64,000 bases of DNA, taken from contig JADNRV010000191.1 in assembly GCA_015499995.1 (NCBI GenBank), positions 29,943-93,942 of the forward strand, given 5' to 3'. This stretch comes from Flammula alnicola (taxonomy: Eukaryota; Basidiomycota; Agaricomycetes; Agaricales; Strophariaceae). Each line of letters starts with the position of its first letter. Position 1 is the first letter of the stretch. The translations under genes were made by a program, and so were the position numbers. Of the stretch, positions 11,690-22,385 are shown in pieces. The notes under the pieces are model-generated. The model did no database searches and was not told the origin of the DNA. It worked only from the letters and a program-made list of their open reading frames with translations.

Positions 11690-11975
11690 AAAGCTACAGT
11701 TCTGTTCCTCATGAACGAAAATAATGCACTCCTCGTTCATGAGGAACCAAATATTGCAAAAGGTCAGTTTCCGTTCCCCGGGCACGAAGATAATTCACTC
11801 CTGGTTCATGAGGATCGAAATGTTTCAAAGCTACATTTCCGTTCCTCATGAACGAAAATAATGCACCCTTCGTTCATGAGGAACTGAACCTTGCAAAAGC
11901 TGCAGTTCTGCTCCTCACGAACGAAAATAAGGCACCCCTGGTTCATGAATTTCGTTCCCCGGGCGCGAAATAACA
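11690..11975 (+). repeat. Diverged palindrome units inside the left repeat array
   Basis: At least eight units with cores like CGTTCCTCATGAACGAAA and GTTCATGAGGAACCAAA, about 37-40 bases apart, differ from the main array by a CATG centre. These are better palindromes than the units at 10430-11515. They are not seen in the right terminal repeat, so the left subterminal region is more complex. Confidence 0.8.
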
Positions 11976-12082
11976 ACGAAAAATAAAGGTAGGGCTGGAA
12001 CGGTAGAAAATTTTAGTGTGTCTCTTGCGCCATCTTTGCTTTCCTACCCACTACACCTACTTTAACCCCAACCTTCAAAACC

Positions 12083-13122
12083 ATGCCCCCCGTGAATCCT
12101 TGCCAGCCACTCGTCGCAGAATCCGCGAGGAAAGGGCGGCCAATCGCGCCTACCGCGACATCGCTGCCGACGCTATTGCAAGTGTCCCCTTTCCTCCTGG
12201 TTCTCCCCCCCGTGGATGCTCCCCAGCAACTCGTAGCAGAATCCGCAAGGAGGAAAGAGCGATTATTGATGCCCACATCGCAAGCATTCCCCGGGCTGTT
12301 GGAGATGTCCCCCTTCCTCCTTGGCCTGCCCTCACCGACTATGACAACTTTTTTCCGGTGTACGCTCCGTACCCTTTGGGCGATTTCCAACGTTCTCAGA
12401 ACGCTCTCAATAAGACGCCCACTGGAACGCTTACGGTGTATTTATATAAGACATTCCAGGTACGTCAGTATGTTTTTTTTTCTGCACTCAATACTTACAA
12501 TCAGTGCACCTTGAAGCTGGGCCCGCTTCTCCCCGAACGTCGCGACTTCTTCATTTTCGACGAGTCCTTCCTTTATTCAGATTACTCGGAGCTGTCGGAC
12601 ATCGTCGACCACACCGTACATGCAATTGAATATTACCACGTCACTCGTGGCTGGACAGTACTCGATCTCCAAAACCATCGCACCGTTACCAAACTCAACG
12701 AAGTGCCATTCATGATACTTCGTTGTCGCGACCACCCAGGGGGCACAAACGTCCATTGCATTGGTCTCGCGGAATTGCTTTTTGAACGGGACCTCTACTT
12801 AGCATATAATCCACCTTACTCCCGCCATCGACACGCCGAACCATCAGGCATTCTACCAGACGCCCGTTGTCCACCCGATACGGAGCGAATCCTGCAACAA
12901 ACCTATTGGGAGACGACTCGATTTGAGTACGGCAACAAATTCATAGCTGGCGGGTATTGCAACTGCGACAATGAATGGTGTGGGCATATCCAACGCATCT
13001 GGCGCCCCAAAGAGAAGACTTGGTGCTTTGAAACGATGGAGGATCTTGACCGGGCATACGAAGCTCGGCTCGATCGTGCAATACGTAGAGAGATCTCTAG
13101 GTCCGGAATGAGGAAAGGGTAG
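12083..13122 (+). CDS. Passenger gene 1 (about 331 aa, unknown), possible frameshift at the start
   Basis: The long protein-like frame covers about 12080-13122, with an in-frame 45-base intron at 12460-12504 (GTACGT..AATCAG). It begins with two similar Arg/Pro-rich repeats (PATRRRIREERAANRAYRDI and PATRSRIRKEERAIIDAHIA), followed by a globular part rich in aromatic residues and a cysteine/histidine group (YCNCDNEWCGHI) near the end. The only sensible ATG (12083) is out of frame by one base: it is followed by a run of six C (12086-12091), and seven would put it in frame. This is either a real frameshift or a sequence error. No family is recognised. Confidence 0.55.
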
Positions 13123-13512
13123 TGATTTTTATGTATCCGCATTTTGCTTATACCATGAAGCCATTTATTATGTTCGTCCTACCACCCCTACAAGTCTTGG
13201 ACCTGAGTTTAGCCGCCCACTTATCTAGAATGGCCACATAAAGTATAGCGCTAGCATACGCCTGCTGTGACTTAATATTACATTGAATTTCCAAAGTAAT
13301 TTAGTGTATTGGTAATGTGGATGGGCTCTTGTTTTGGGTGCTTGGGTTCGAGTCTGCTTCGTTACCTTTTTCATGAACTTTGCTTTTAGTTGAGTCATGG
13401 TTCCGAGTTCGGAACTGATTGCCTTTATAATGCACCATGTGATTAAGAATTCCAGACCATGACAGAGAAAAAATTGTATTGCAAAGGTAACGAAGGCCAA
13501 GGAATGGCGTAT
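13123..13512. other. Intergenic, convergent 3' ends
   Basis: Lies between the ends of passenger gene 1 (plus) and passenger gene 2 (minus). No open frame of interest. A GGTTCGAGTC sequence near 13346 looks like a tRNA B-box but no cloverleaf forms around it. Confidence 0.5.
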
Positions 13513-16227
13513 TTACTGTGCTACGAGAAGTGCGGGGTCGATAGGAGGGTTCAGGTCGATAGAAGGGATCGGGTTGAGAGGAGTGACAAGCAGCTGGGGG
13601 GGGCTAACTCCGGTCCTTTTTTTCGTTGTCGCCTCGAAGAGATCGAATACGCCTTCACTTGCGCATACCACTGCTAGGTGGATACCTGCATCGTGCAAAC
13701 GCTGCTGCTGCACAACAAACTGCAGCATGGCAATGTTAGCCTTGTAGGCAGGTGTACCCCAATCCCAACCACCGTACAGATCGTCGATGCTCAGGCCGGA
13801 GATGTCCTTTAAGGAAGAATTCCAGAATGATCGCGTTCGGGGCGATAACCTGTTATCATAGTCCCCGTCCATGGAATACGTGTATGGCAAATCCACGTTG
13901 GACGACTTGGCTTTGCATGTCTTCCAGAGGTAAAACCCGTACAGGGCCTCGTCTTCAGCGCATCCACAGCTCAGGTGGCCGGGAACTTGTGGTCCCGGAT
14001 CAGAGCAGATCTTTGATCGCATCGTTGAAGAGTGACCGATTCCGGTGAGGTTGATATTATCCGCTTCCGAAGCACCAGGATGCCTATTATTTTCGTGGAA
14101 GATGCATTTCGTGTTGTTGTAATTAGTGTGAAAGAACGCTAAGGCAACCTCACGAGAATATGTGGCAGCCTCTGGGAGGAAGGCCTGGTACCTGCGGGCC
14201 ATCTTGCGTAATCGGGGCGTAATGAACTTCTCGCGGTTTGCTTTGTCTACAAGGAACAGCCTAATAGCCTTACGGCCAGCTTCTGCAAAATCGGGGCGTC
14301 ATCTGCTGTACTCAACAATTAATTAAAGGCGAACTCACCCTGCTCGGCTTTCTGTGTATCTTCGTCCATTTCCCAGAAATTGTCCGACGCTGCATCTCGC
14401 TTTTGCTGCCTTCTCTTCTTCGGCTTCGCCTCGTCCTCCGTACCGGTATTGACTTCCTCCTTCATCTCCGTCGGCGTCTCCTGTATGTCTTGTTTCAGCT
14501 CTTTTTCAACGCCTTCCATGTAATCCATTCTCTGGTCTTCAAAACTGACGGTGGGAAAGGCATAGCGCGCGTCTTGCAAGAGTTGAACGCCCTTCGCTTC
14601 ATCTTGGCTCTGCGATTGGGGCGGTGCGTTGCTAGTGACCATATTGAAGTGGGTATAAGCTCCCGTTACATCTAATGAAATAATAAAAACATACCTTCCC
14701 TGGCCATTGATGCCGCCTTGCAGGAGTTGAACGCCCTTCGCTTCGTCTTGGCTCTGCGGTTGGGGCGGTGCGTTGCTAGTGACCGTACTTAAATGTACAT
14801 AAGCTCCCTTTCCATCTAATGAAATTATAAAAACATACCTTCCCTCGCCATTGATGCGAGCGATCACCACCGCGTCGGACGACTTTGGCTCGATGACCAT
14901 CTTCAAAGCCCTAACAAGGTAAACGTCAATAAATTATTCCTAATCACAAACAAAGCCATATCCTTACTGTTCAGGTTGGAGTATCCGGCCGTCTATAGGC
15001 ACCGCCGCACTCGCGGATTGAACGGGCTGCTGAGGGACAGCTCGTCCATGTTGTTCCTCCTCATGTTCTGCCGTCGGTTTTTCGACTGTCTGGGACGACG
15101 TTGGCTCGACGCTCATATCTGAGTCAATATTCGTCAAATCCTCAGACGACGACGTTTGGGACGACGTTTCCTCGAAATTCATCTCTGCGTCAAAACCAGT
15201 CGAATCCGTAGACAACGATGGGTGCACCACCGCAGGCGGCCCCAGGCTAATGGTTTACAGGTCAGTAAACTGCTTATATATACAAAGAAGTTTCTTACTC
15301 AAGCAGTTGGGCTGATTTTCCATCTACGGCCTGCTGAGGAGCAGTTGGCTCGACGTCCATCTCTGTGCCAAAACCGGGCAAGTCAGGAGACACCGTTGGT
15401 TGTGTCTCCGCAGGCATTTCTCTAACGATCATGTATAGGTCAGTCAATTATTCATAGATACAAAAAAATCCTTTACTCTTGAGGCGCCGACGCCGATGAA
15501 CTAGACGTCGGATCAACAGAACTGGCAGCTTGAACGCCCGACTGCAATTCTACTCTAGCTTTCTCGAGGTCTTCTGTCGCCTTCTTGAGGGCTGCCATAG
15601 CTTCCAATTTCTGCGCTATATTTTGCGAGTGAGTTCTTATTCGATCTGTAATAAAAGATTGACAAACGAGACCCATGTCTGCGTCGACAATTCTTTTTCC
15701 ATGCCTCCTCTGCTTCAATCTTCGCTTTGACAAGGCCTGCAAGGTGCGCTAAGACAACGCGAAGAGACTTAGTCCAAAAGTTATAACCTGTTAATATGCC
15801 GAGTACTACTTACACATATGCGTTGGGTCCATTTTTCGTTCACAAACTCGGGGGTTGACCAAAAAGTTGGAAACTGTGCAAGAGGAACAGAAAAATGTTC
15901 CAAATCGTTCCCGTCTACAGTCCTGCTAGTCCTGCGGACTATTGCAAATTCACGGAGATGACACACCAGAGATTGCGCAAGTTGGATTTTCCTGGCGCAC
16001 ACGTCCTTCTGCGTCACCAGGTCCAAGAAATTAGGGAAAAAATCAAATACGCTACTCATGTGATAGAGAGCCCGTTTTTGAATAAAAGAAGATAAGCCTG
16101 ATCCCGCGGATCGATATTTCCAGCCGCGCAGGATAGGAGGCACAGAGGAGTGTCCTGTGCGGGCGCGAGTGAAATGAGCGCGTTCTTGCTCAAGGGACGG
16201 CCATTCTTCCACAGGTGACCAGGCCAT
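13513..16227 (-). CDS. Passenger gene 2 (nine exons, 765 aa, unknown)
   Basis: Nine exons join with matching phases throughout: 16227-15816, 15787-15689, 15645-15477, 15421-15299, 15246-14968, 14910-14839, 14775-14695, 14631-14339 and 14282-13513. The N-terminal 170 residues look globular. Next is a probable coiled coil (KAKIEAEEAWKKNYRIRTHS.., LEAMAALKKATEDLEKARVE), then a long acidic Ser/Gln/Pro-rich disordered stretch. A basic patch (KPKKRRQQKR, probable nuclear signal) precedes a C-terminal part with a Cys cluster (KCIFHEN, KICSDP, CGCAEDE, KTCK) and a conserved-looking FDLFEATTKK region. Exons 7 and 8 contain a tandem duplication. The start is the first ATG in frame; an exon further upstream is possible. 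No family is recognised. Complete phase agreement indicates a functional gene. Confidence 0.6.
14551..14838 (-). repeat. 144-bp tandem duplication of an intron plus exon
   Basis: 14838-14695 and 14694-14551 are near-identical units, each a 63-base intron (GTATGT..CACTAG) followed by 81 bases of exon encoding SNAPPQ(P/S)QSQDEAKGVQLLQ. Since 144 is a multiple of three and the splice phases match, the duplication inserts 27 codons without harm. The copies differ at only a few positions, so it is recent. Confidence 0.85.
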
Positions 16228-16478
16228 ACCCGCTGCTCCACGCACGTTTGGGTGCGTCCTCCTGCGCACGGCGTATCGTCTCGACACACTGGACCCTCAG
16301 TTATGGCCGTGTAGAAAGAATGAAACGGCGGAAGTGATCGAAAGAGATAAAAAAACTTTATTTGAAAATTGAAAGCCGTGCACCCTATGGTCCTTCACTC
16401 AGATTTCCGACGTTCCGTCAGAATCGATCGTCCTTAATAAGGTCATTCTCTGGTGTAGTGAGCAACGGCACGCCTTCA

Positions 16479-16677
16479 GCATAGCGTCAATTTCGTCGAG
16501 GCGCCCAATGCCGAGAGGCGGCACCACGTGGGAATTTGGACTTGTTGCTATATTTTCCCGATACGTCCGGTAGATGCAGCATAGCGTCAATTTCGTCGAG
16601 GCGCCCAATGCCGAGAGGCGGCACCACGTGGGAATTTGGACTTGTTGCTATATTTTCCCGATACGTCCCGTAGATGC
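16479..16677 (+). repeat. Two tandem copies of a 100-bp unit
   Basis: GCATAGCGTCAATTTCGTCG...CCCGATACGTCC(G/C)GTAGATGC is present twice with a period of exactly 100 bases (16479 and 16579) and almost no differences. Each copy contains the palindrome CACGTG (GCACCACGTGGG). It lies between two minus-strand passenger genes and may be part of a 3' exon or regulatory region; a coding reading on the minus strand exists but 100 is not a multiple of three. Confidence 0.85.
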
Positions 16678-16743
16678 ACTTCCAAGTTGTAGTAGTTGAG
16701 AATAGTTACATGGCGTGTAGTTCTGTAAACTTATGCCGATAGA

Positions 16744-17769
16744 TCATACCCCAAACAACCTTGCCCCGCTCCGTCCTAACCCGTTGTCCATGGCTACGCT
16801 AAGAATACCGGTTCCAAAAGAAAGGGTCTGGACCATCTCTACAATCCAAAGCATGCGACGAGCGCGGTCGGTAGGATCCCGAGGCAGACAATAAAGGAAT
16901 TTGTGAACGTCCTCGACTAATTGAAACCCCTCAGAACGGATGGCTCTCAACCTCGACGTACGCATCGGTATAGTGCGGCCGTATCCTTCTGAATTGTTGG
17001 AAGCGGACACAAAAAACGAGTCGGCCCAATCGAGTATCTTCTGGTGTAAATCTGCCACATGTGAGGCTTCTTCATCCTCTGAATTTATGGCAGGCTCATC
17101 GTCGTAAGAGGCAACGGGGATTTCTGGCATATCGTCCGAAGAGGCAACGGGGATTTCTGGCATATCGTCCGAAGAGGCAACGGGGATTTCGGGCATATCG
17201 TCGGAAGAGGCAAAGGGGATTTCTGGCATGGGCGATGTTTCTGTGGATGGAGTCTCAATGGCCAGAACTGGGTTGATCGCTGCAGCTTCTCGTTTGCTGT
17301 AATTTTTTAAGACATATTTAACACGTCTATACAATCAATTAACATGCATGTTCTTACCGTCGAAGACGATTCTCTTCGCTGCGAGAAGAGATACCATCAG
17401 AAGAGGCAATAGGGAGCGCAGGGGGGGTGATCTTTCTGGGGATGGTTCTACTGTCAGAAGCTCCTCAATCACTGCCTCTTCTTCTTCTTGTTTTCTGAAT
17501 AAGAATTAAAACGGGTATACAGTAAATTACAGCTTCTTCTCTTACCGTCGAAGACGATTTTCTTTGTTGCGCTTTGCATTCTTTTCATTAATAGCAGCCC
17601 GATTTCTAGTTCCACGAATCAGCCACGCGTTTGTGTTCCCTTTTAATTGACTCACTTTCTTATGTATCGCTGATGTTTTGTCAGGCCATCCTTGCCTATT
17701 CTCTGGCCTGATGTATTTTTTGAGCGTTTGGTCATTGTGGTAAAAGTCAGAGGTAAGTAGTGCAAACAT
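16744..17769 (-). CDS. Passenger gene 3 (289 aa, repeat-containing, unknown)
   Basis: Three exons in phase: 17769-17546, 17450-17358 and 17296-16744. The first exon begins MFALLTSDFYHNDQTLKKYI, and exons 1 and 2 both end with an ENRLRR sequence before the same splice donor, hinting at an old exon duplication. Exon 3 carries four tandem PEIPVASSDDM repeats, an acidic stretch, and a helical C-terminal domain (around LPRDPTDRARRMLWIVEMVQ). A further downstream exon in 16400-16740 is possible because GTATGA and good acceptors exist there. No family is recognised. Confidence 0.5.
17105..17240 (-). repeat. Coding minisatellite, four 33-bp units
   Basis: The unit GAAGAGGCAACGGGGATTTC plus TGGCATATCGTCC repeats four times, encoding PEIP(V/F)ASSDDM on the minus strand. 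The unit length of 33 keeps the frame. The near identity of the copies suggests recent expansion. Confidence 0.85.
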
Positions 17770-18310
17770 TACTATACAACCGTTCTGATCAGCCTGTCAA
17801 CGGTATGCGTACGGCGAGTGTTGATAATTCACAATGAACGAGTCAAATATTATAAATACATGTACTCTATGTATTATACACACATCTGAATATCCACAAT
17901 GCCCTCTAACGTGCAAGTAATCGTGTAATGAGCGAGGAATCATGGCGGTGTATGCGACTGATGGCGATGTATGCGACTGATGGCAGAGTATGCGACTGAT
18001 GAGTGTATGCGACCAGAGTATGCGACCCAAACCAGGGCTCGGACCCTTCGTTCTACTGTCCTAGAAGCTCAGTACCAGCGTAGCATACATTTAACACTTA
18101 TACTATGGTGTTATAGAGGGATCCAGCATTGTGAATGTGTCTCATGCTGGCTGGTACAACTCGAGCCGAGGGTCAATTCTAATTTCTGACATAGCCCAAA
18201 ATGATCCCGTTAGCAACACAGTTTATTATCTGAACTCGGTATGGAATCTCATCGTGCTTCAACCCATAAAAAAGCGAGGCATATTTGACAGAAAGATATG
18301 TATTGCATAG
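17770..18310. other. Intergenic with a short tandem repeat
   Basis: No gene seen. At 17945-18030 a GTATGCGACTGATGGC-type unit of about 16-22 bases repeats five times with decay. The rest is AT-rich spacer between passenger gene 3 (start) and the 3' end of the TET/JBP gene. Confidence 0.6.
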
Positions 18311-19861
18311 CTAACTAAATGACTTGCGCAAGTCCTCTATTTTTGTAAGTAGGTCTACGCCAAATTTCCATCGATTCGGCCGCTGACGTGAAATCTCCTC
18401 GTACAATGCAGGGTCCTGTCGCTTCAAGTCCTTCTCTTTGCGAAATCCGTAATCGACATATCTGAATAGGCCCCCTGCTGCATACTGAGTAAAGGATGCA
18501 CGAGTGTCGCCGTTGGCAACGGGAGTATTGGAGTGGGTGATCGTGGCGGATGGAATCAATACCAGAGAGCCAGAGGGAAACTCGACGATCAGACCAAGTT
18601 CCCAGAGTATGATGTGACCGCCCTTCTTAGGATCAAAACGGCCGAGTGCTTGGATCGCGCAAAAACCGAAGGGGCAGTTGAGAACGTCGCGGTGCTTGTA
18701 CGTCCAAACGTTGGGCGGGAAGTTGAAGGCGGCAGAGGGGTATACGCTGACATTCGGAGGAAAAAGGCGCGGTAGAGATGGCATGTGCTCGAAGAGGCGG
18801 TCGAGATGGTCTTTATAATAGTCGTACACCCCGGGTACAAAGGCTGCCAAAGACGCTGGAAGGCGTGGTCAGACAGACGGACAAAACGCAAAGACTAGCC
18901 CTTACCACTTGCGAATGCAGCCAGGCGTTTGACGTGAGGATTGCTGACTAGGCGCCCCATCATGGCGGTATGTTGGTGGTTGTCGAGGTAGACGGGATGG
19001 TCGGTTCCCTGTCCATGAGTTACCCCTACATTTACGGCAGTAAAGTGGCCACGTCGATGTGGGGCTGTCTTTGGCTGGAAGCCCGCCGTTTCGCCCTCCT
19101 CCTCCATAGCGTCGTAGACGGCTTTGCTCGATGCAACGAAGGACGGGTCATTGGGACGTCCAACGAAGGCAGCGGCGACCCGACCTTTTGAATCTACAAC
19201 GAGGATGGGCGTGCTTTATAGACGGTTCAGCTGAAAGAATGGACGCGAGAAGAGAGAGGGACATACATGCCGTCCCAAGCAATCGGCGTGAAGCCGTGCG
19301 CCGAAACCAACTGCTCCCCGGTGAATGTGGCGTTGGCTCCAGCTACCTTCGCGTTTTTGGCAGAATAAGCGCCCGCGGTGGCAGGAAGCGTCGCGAAATC
19401 GAGGGGAGCGGGGATCGATTCGGCGGTTTTGACGTACTTCTTTAAGACCTCAGGCCTGGGGGTCTGCCCTTCTCTTGCCTTCTTCTCTTGCCGTTTCTTC
19501 TTCCTTCTGGCGTTATCAAGAGACGTGCCAGAGTCTGCCGGCCTTTTGAGCGCGTGGCATGGTTGGCGGGGAGGCGCAGGCTGAGGCTGGTGGCTTGGGT
19601 CCGGTGTGTAACGGCTTTCGGCGGCGTCTGCAGAGGAAGGTATGGCGGGTGTGAAAGGTGGTTGATCCTGTTCTTCTGCAAGGTGATCCAATTCGGCCGC
19701 GGTTGACTGCTTGAGCAATGCATCAAGATCGAAGTCGGCGGGGCATTGGATAACCCTCCAGGACGGCAAAGCATCCCCAGGTTGCTGTTAAGAATGCTAT
19801 AAGCGAGGTATGGAATAAGTCACCGAGAGCTTACCATGTTGGGTGCTGGTGAATGTTCCAT
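18311..19861 (-). CDS. TET/JBP-family 2-oxoglutarate/Fe(II) dioxygenase
   Basis: Four exons with perfect phase agreement: 19861-19835, 19784-19267, 19213-18906 and 18855-18311, giving 465 aa. The N-terminal third is disordered with a basic nuclear-signal-like patch (RRKKKRQEKKAR). The catalytic double-stranded beta-helix shows the HxD pair (KHRDVL, about H339 and D341), the distal iron histidine (ITHSNT, about H392) and the 2-oxoglutarate arginine (about R403, RASFTQYAAGGLFRYVDYG). Family members oxidise 5-methylcytosine or thymine in DNA, and basidiomycete copies are known to be spread by KDZ transposons. All key residues are present, so activity is likely. Gene position inside the element supports a role in demethylating or marking element DNA, which is inference. 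Confidence 0.85.
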
Positions 19862-20334
19862 GATCTAAAAAAAAGGTAAGCCGTGGTTGGACAAGAAATT
19901 TATAGCCGGCACGCTGCGCCCAGCTTCACGGCTCGTTTGACAACCCAGTTCCAGGTTTGAATCTTAAGTTGGCAAACCAGCAGTGAAGAAGGAAGCGTCG
20001 GGGGAAGGCTTTGTCGACTCACCTGCAGTATGGAACGGATGGGCTCGGCTAGTAGATACTGCTAGATAGTATTAATCGGATCTCGCGAGCCACGCGACGG
20101 TTCATTCTGGAGCACGTGCCACTGTGACGCGCGCACTGCTTACAACATACAATCTATCGAAATAACCATACCCATACTTATTAATGCCGAGCGCGCATTT
20201 TCAAAATTCCGCTTTCGGCAAGTTGCTTCAGAGCCCCTAGCGACATTCGGAATTCCAAGGCCCTCCTTAGAAATCACGCTTATTACAAGGGTCCCGTGTT
20301 TATAAGCCGTACTAAATTTTAAATTCTTCATGTC
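19862..20334. promoter_or_regulatory. Divergent promoter between the TET/JBP gene and passenger gene 4
   Basis: The 473 bases between the two ATGs hold no coding frame. Close to the plus-strand gene there is a TTTATAAG sequence (about 20299-20306). Upstream of the minus-strand ATG a short purine-rich leader is seen. The CGCG-containing block at 20080-20110 (CTCGCGAGCCACGCGACGG) is a candidate regulatory site. Confidence 0.45.
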
Positions 20335-20869
20335 ATGGACGCCCTTGTAACGTCGCATGAAGAAATTTCAGACGTCTGCGGTAACCCGGATTGCAGAAAC
20401 GCCCAATGCACGTCTTTGCCTTCTGTAATGTTATATGTGTACCATGGGGTGAGTAACCGGTATTGGCTTCATTGGCGTGAGTTGTAATCTCGTTTTTCAG
20501 ACTGTCCGCAACGTCCCGCTGTTCTGGAATGGGCGCATTCGGAACGGATGCTTTCGGTACCTTGAAGATATGCACCTATGCCACTTGACACAGGTTCCGG
20601 CCAAGCAGATGGTAATCTATATCTGCGACACCGATCCACGTTGGGAAATCTTTTTCCCCGAAGATCCTGTTCACCTTACGGGACGCACTCCTATTTTGCT
20701 CAGATGGACAACCCTTGAAGACCGTGATTGTATTGGTATTGAACATTTCGTAAAGAAGGTCCACGACTCGTTCGCCAACCCCCCGCCCGTCCCTGAGAGC
20801 TATATCAATAGGAGTGGAGAATTTTGTGCAAGTGATGAATACAGTGAGGAGGGAAGCGAGAAAAGTTGA
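20335..20869 (+). CDS. Passenger gene 4 (160 aa, unknown)
   Basis: Two exons (20335-20448 and 20501-20869) with a 52-base intron and intact phase. The N-terminus has a small cysteine group (VCGNPDCRNAQC), the middle is rich in aromatic and hydrophobic residues (WNGRIRNGCFRYLEDMHLCH), and the C-terminus is acidic. Size and cysteines suggest a small folded, perhaps zinc-binding, protein. No family is recognised. The gene lies divergent from the TET/JBP gene and convergent with passenger gene 5, with 7 bases between stop codons. Confidence 0.6.
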
Positions 20870-20876
20870 CGGTGGT

Positions 20877-22212
20877 TTACGTAGACGTCCTCTGTTCGCT
20901 AGCTGCAGCTTGAATCTCACCGAATCTCAGCCGAAAGGCTGCCAATTCTGCTGCTTCACTGGCCATCTGCTCTAGAGACTTATCTAACGCTTTCTGAATC
21001 TTGTCAGTCAATCCACACTGCTCGTCGAGCTGTTTTTGAAGCTCAGCGGTATCGCGGAGCTTCGCCTCCGTAGTCTTGGAAATGAGCCTCAGAAAACTGG
21101 TAGCGAATTCATCGGTTCTGTCGCCACCATCCCGGCGTAAGCGCGGCGAGGAGTAGTTGATGGGCCCACCAGTGGCGGCAGGATGCTGAGCTCCAAAAAA
21201 AATCCAAGCGCCTGTCATAGCAGCGATGTCCTCGCACTAATGGATTAAGATTAACTTGTGCGGGGGTTCCTGAAGTTAGAGCCCAGGGACGTACTCTTGC
21301 GACCAGCGCATTGACGTTCTCAAGGAACGCCTTCGATGCCTCTTTGGACTTTACAATAGGTTCCGGTTTTTTATGTTTTCGAACAATAGCTAGAATATAT
21401 CGATTAAGGGTTTGCTTTCCTTTGCACGAGGGGGAAGGGAGACATAATGCTTACTATGATGGAGGGTGCCGCGAAGAACGCCTTTCACATGTTGATATAT
21501 GGGCTTCGAAGCAGTGGCACGTATACGCGGCTTGTTGACGCGCACGGTCGAACTTAGAGATCCTGACTGGCTAGGGAGGGGTGTTGATTGAGTGTCGATA
21601 GTGAATAAACGGGGATCGAGTAATGTACGATCAATGTCTGGGGTGCTTGGTGCAGCTAATGCCGTTGTGTCTGACTCAGAATCTTGCACATGGGGTATAG
21701 GTGAGGGCGATGTTGCTGCCGAAGAGACAGCATTTGGACCTTCGGCTACCCGCTGTGGAGAATGAAAGGAAGGGGGACCGTCCTGGACAGAGAGAGAATG
21801 GTAGGTCGGCCGAGAACATGAAGGGTGGAATACCAGACTTACAAAGGGGATTTCAGGACGGCTGTCGAAAAACGGATTCAAGTCGGCAGCCTGCATTTGC
21901 TACTTACCACGGATATGAGACATAAAATGTACAACTAAGTCAATAAACGCACCTTCTCGGCCTCTTGCGCCAACAGCAACTCTCGACCTTTCTTGGTATG
22001 GCAGCACTCGCTACGTAGAGGTCGGCCATCGCATTTACCACAACGAGAGGGCGCTCTGTGAGGAGAAGCAGGCCCTTCCAAAGTTTTCTGCCGAGCAGAG
22101 TGTGACCTGGTAGCCTGGAGGGTGTTACTAGTCTTTCTTGTCCACTCTGCGTTAACTCGCATACCTTTTTCTGGGAACCTTGGTTAACCTTGCCGGAACC
22201 CGTCTTGCCCAT
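20877..22212 (-). CDS. Passenger gene 5 (six exons, 346 aa, unknown; possible Zn-binding N-terminus)
   Basis: Exons 22212-22165, 22114-21953, 21890-21843, 21782-21455, 21389-21295 and 21236-20877 join with correct phase. The basic N-terminus (MGKTGSGKVNQGSQKK) is followed by a CxxC...CCH group (RCGKCDGRPLRSECCHTKKG) that could bind zinc. The middle is Ser/Pro-rich and disordered. The last exon holds a probable coiled coil (LISKTTEAKLRDTAELQKQL, LDKSLEQMASEAAELAAFRL). It is divergently paired with the transposase gene across 173 bases. This arrangement suggests co-expression with the transposase, possibly as an accessory DNA-binding partner, which is inference. Confidence 0.65.
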
Positions 22213-22385
22213 GGTTGTATTGTAGAGACCAGAGAGGTGACGCATCAGCCGTTTCATTAAAAAATATTGTAACGTTTTGTAGGAACGAAAATATAACGAA
22301 AGACGTACCCCACGAACAGAAATTGTGGGCCATGCTAATTGAGTGTGCTTGTTCCTCCGATTGTAGATCAACTCCCGCTGGAAGC
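22213..22385. promoter_or_regulatory. Compact bidirectional promoter of the transposase and passenger gene 5
   Basis: Only 173 bases separate the two start codons. The stretch contains AT-rich segments (AAAAATATTG at about 22260) and no open frame in good context. The tight divergent spacing implies shared control. Confidence 0.55.

Noticed and set aside
13346..13356. tRNA B-box-like GGTTCGAGTC
   Set aside because: No T-stem, D-arm or acceptor stem can be formed around it.
17945..18030. CRISPR-like short repeat cluster
   Set aside because: Units are adjacent decayed tandem repeats without spacers of constant length, in a eukaryotic sequence.
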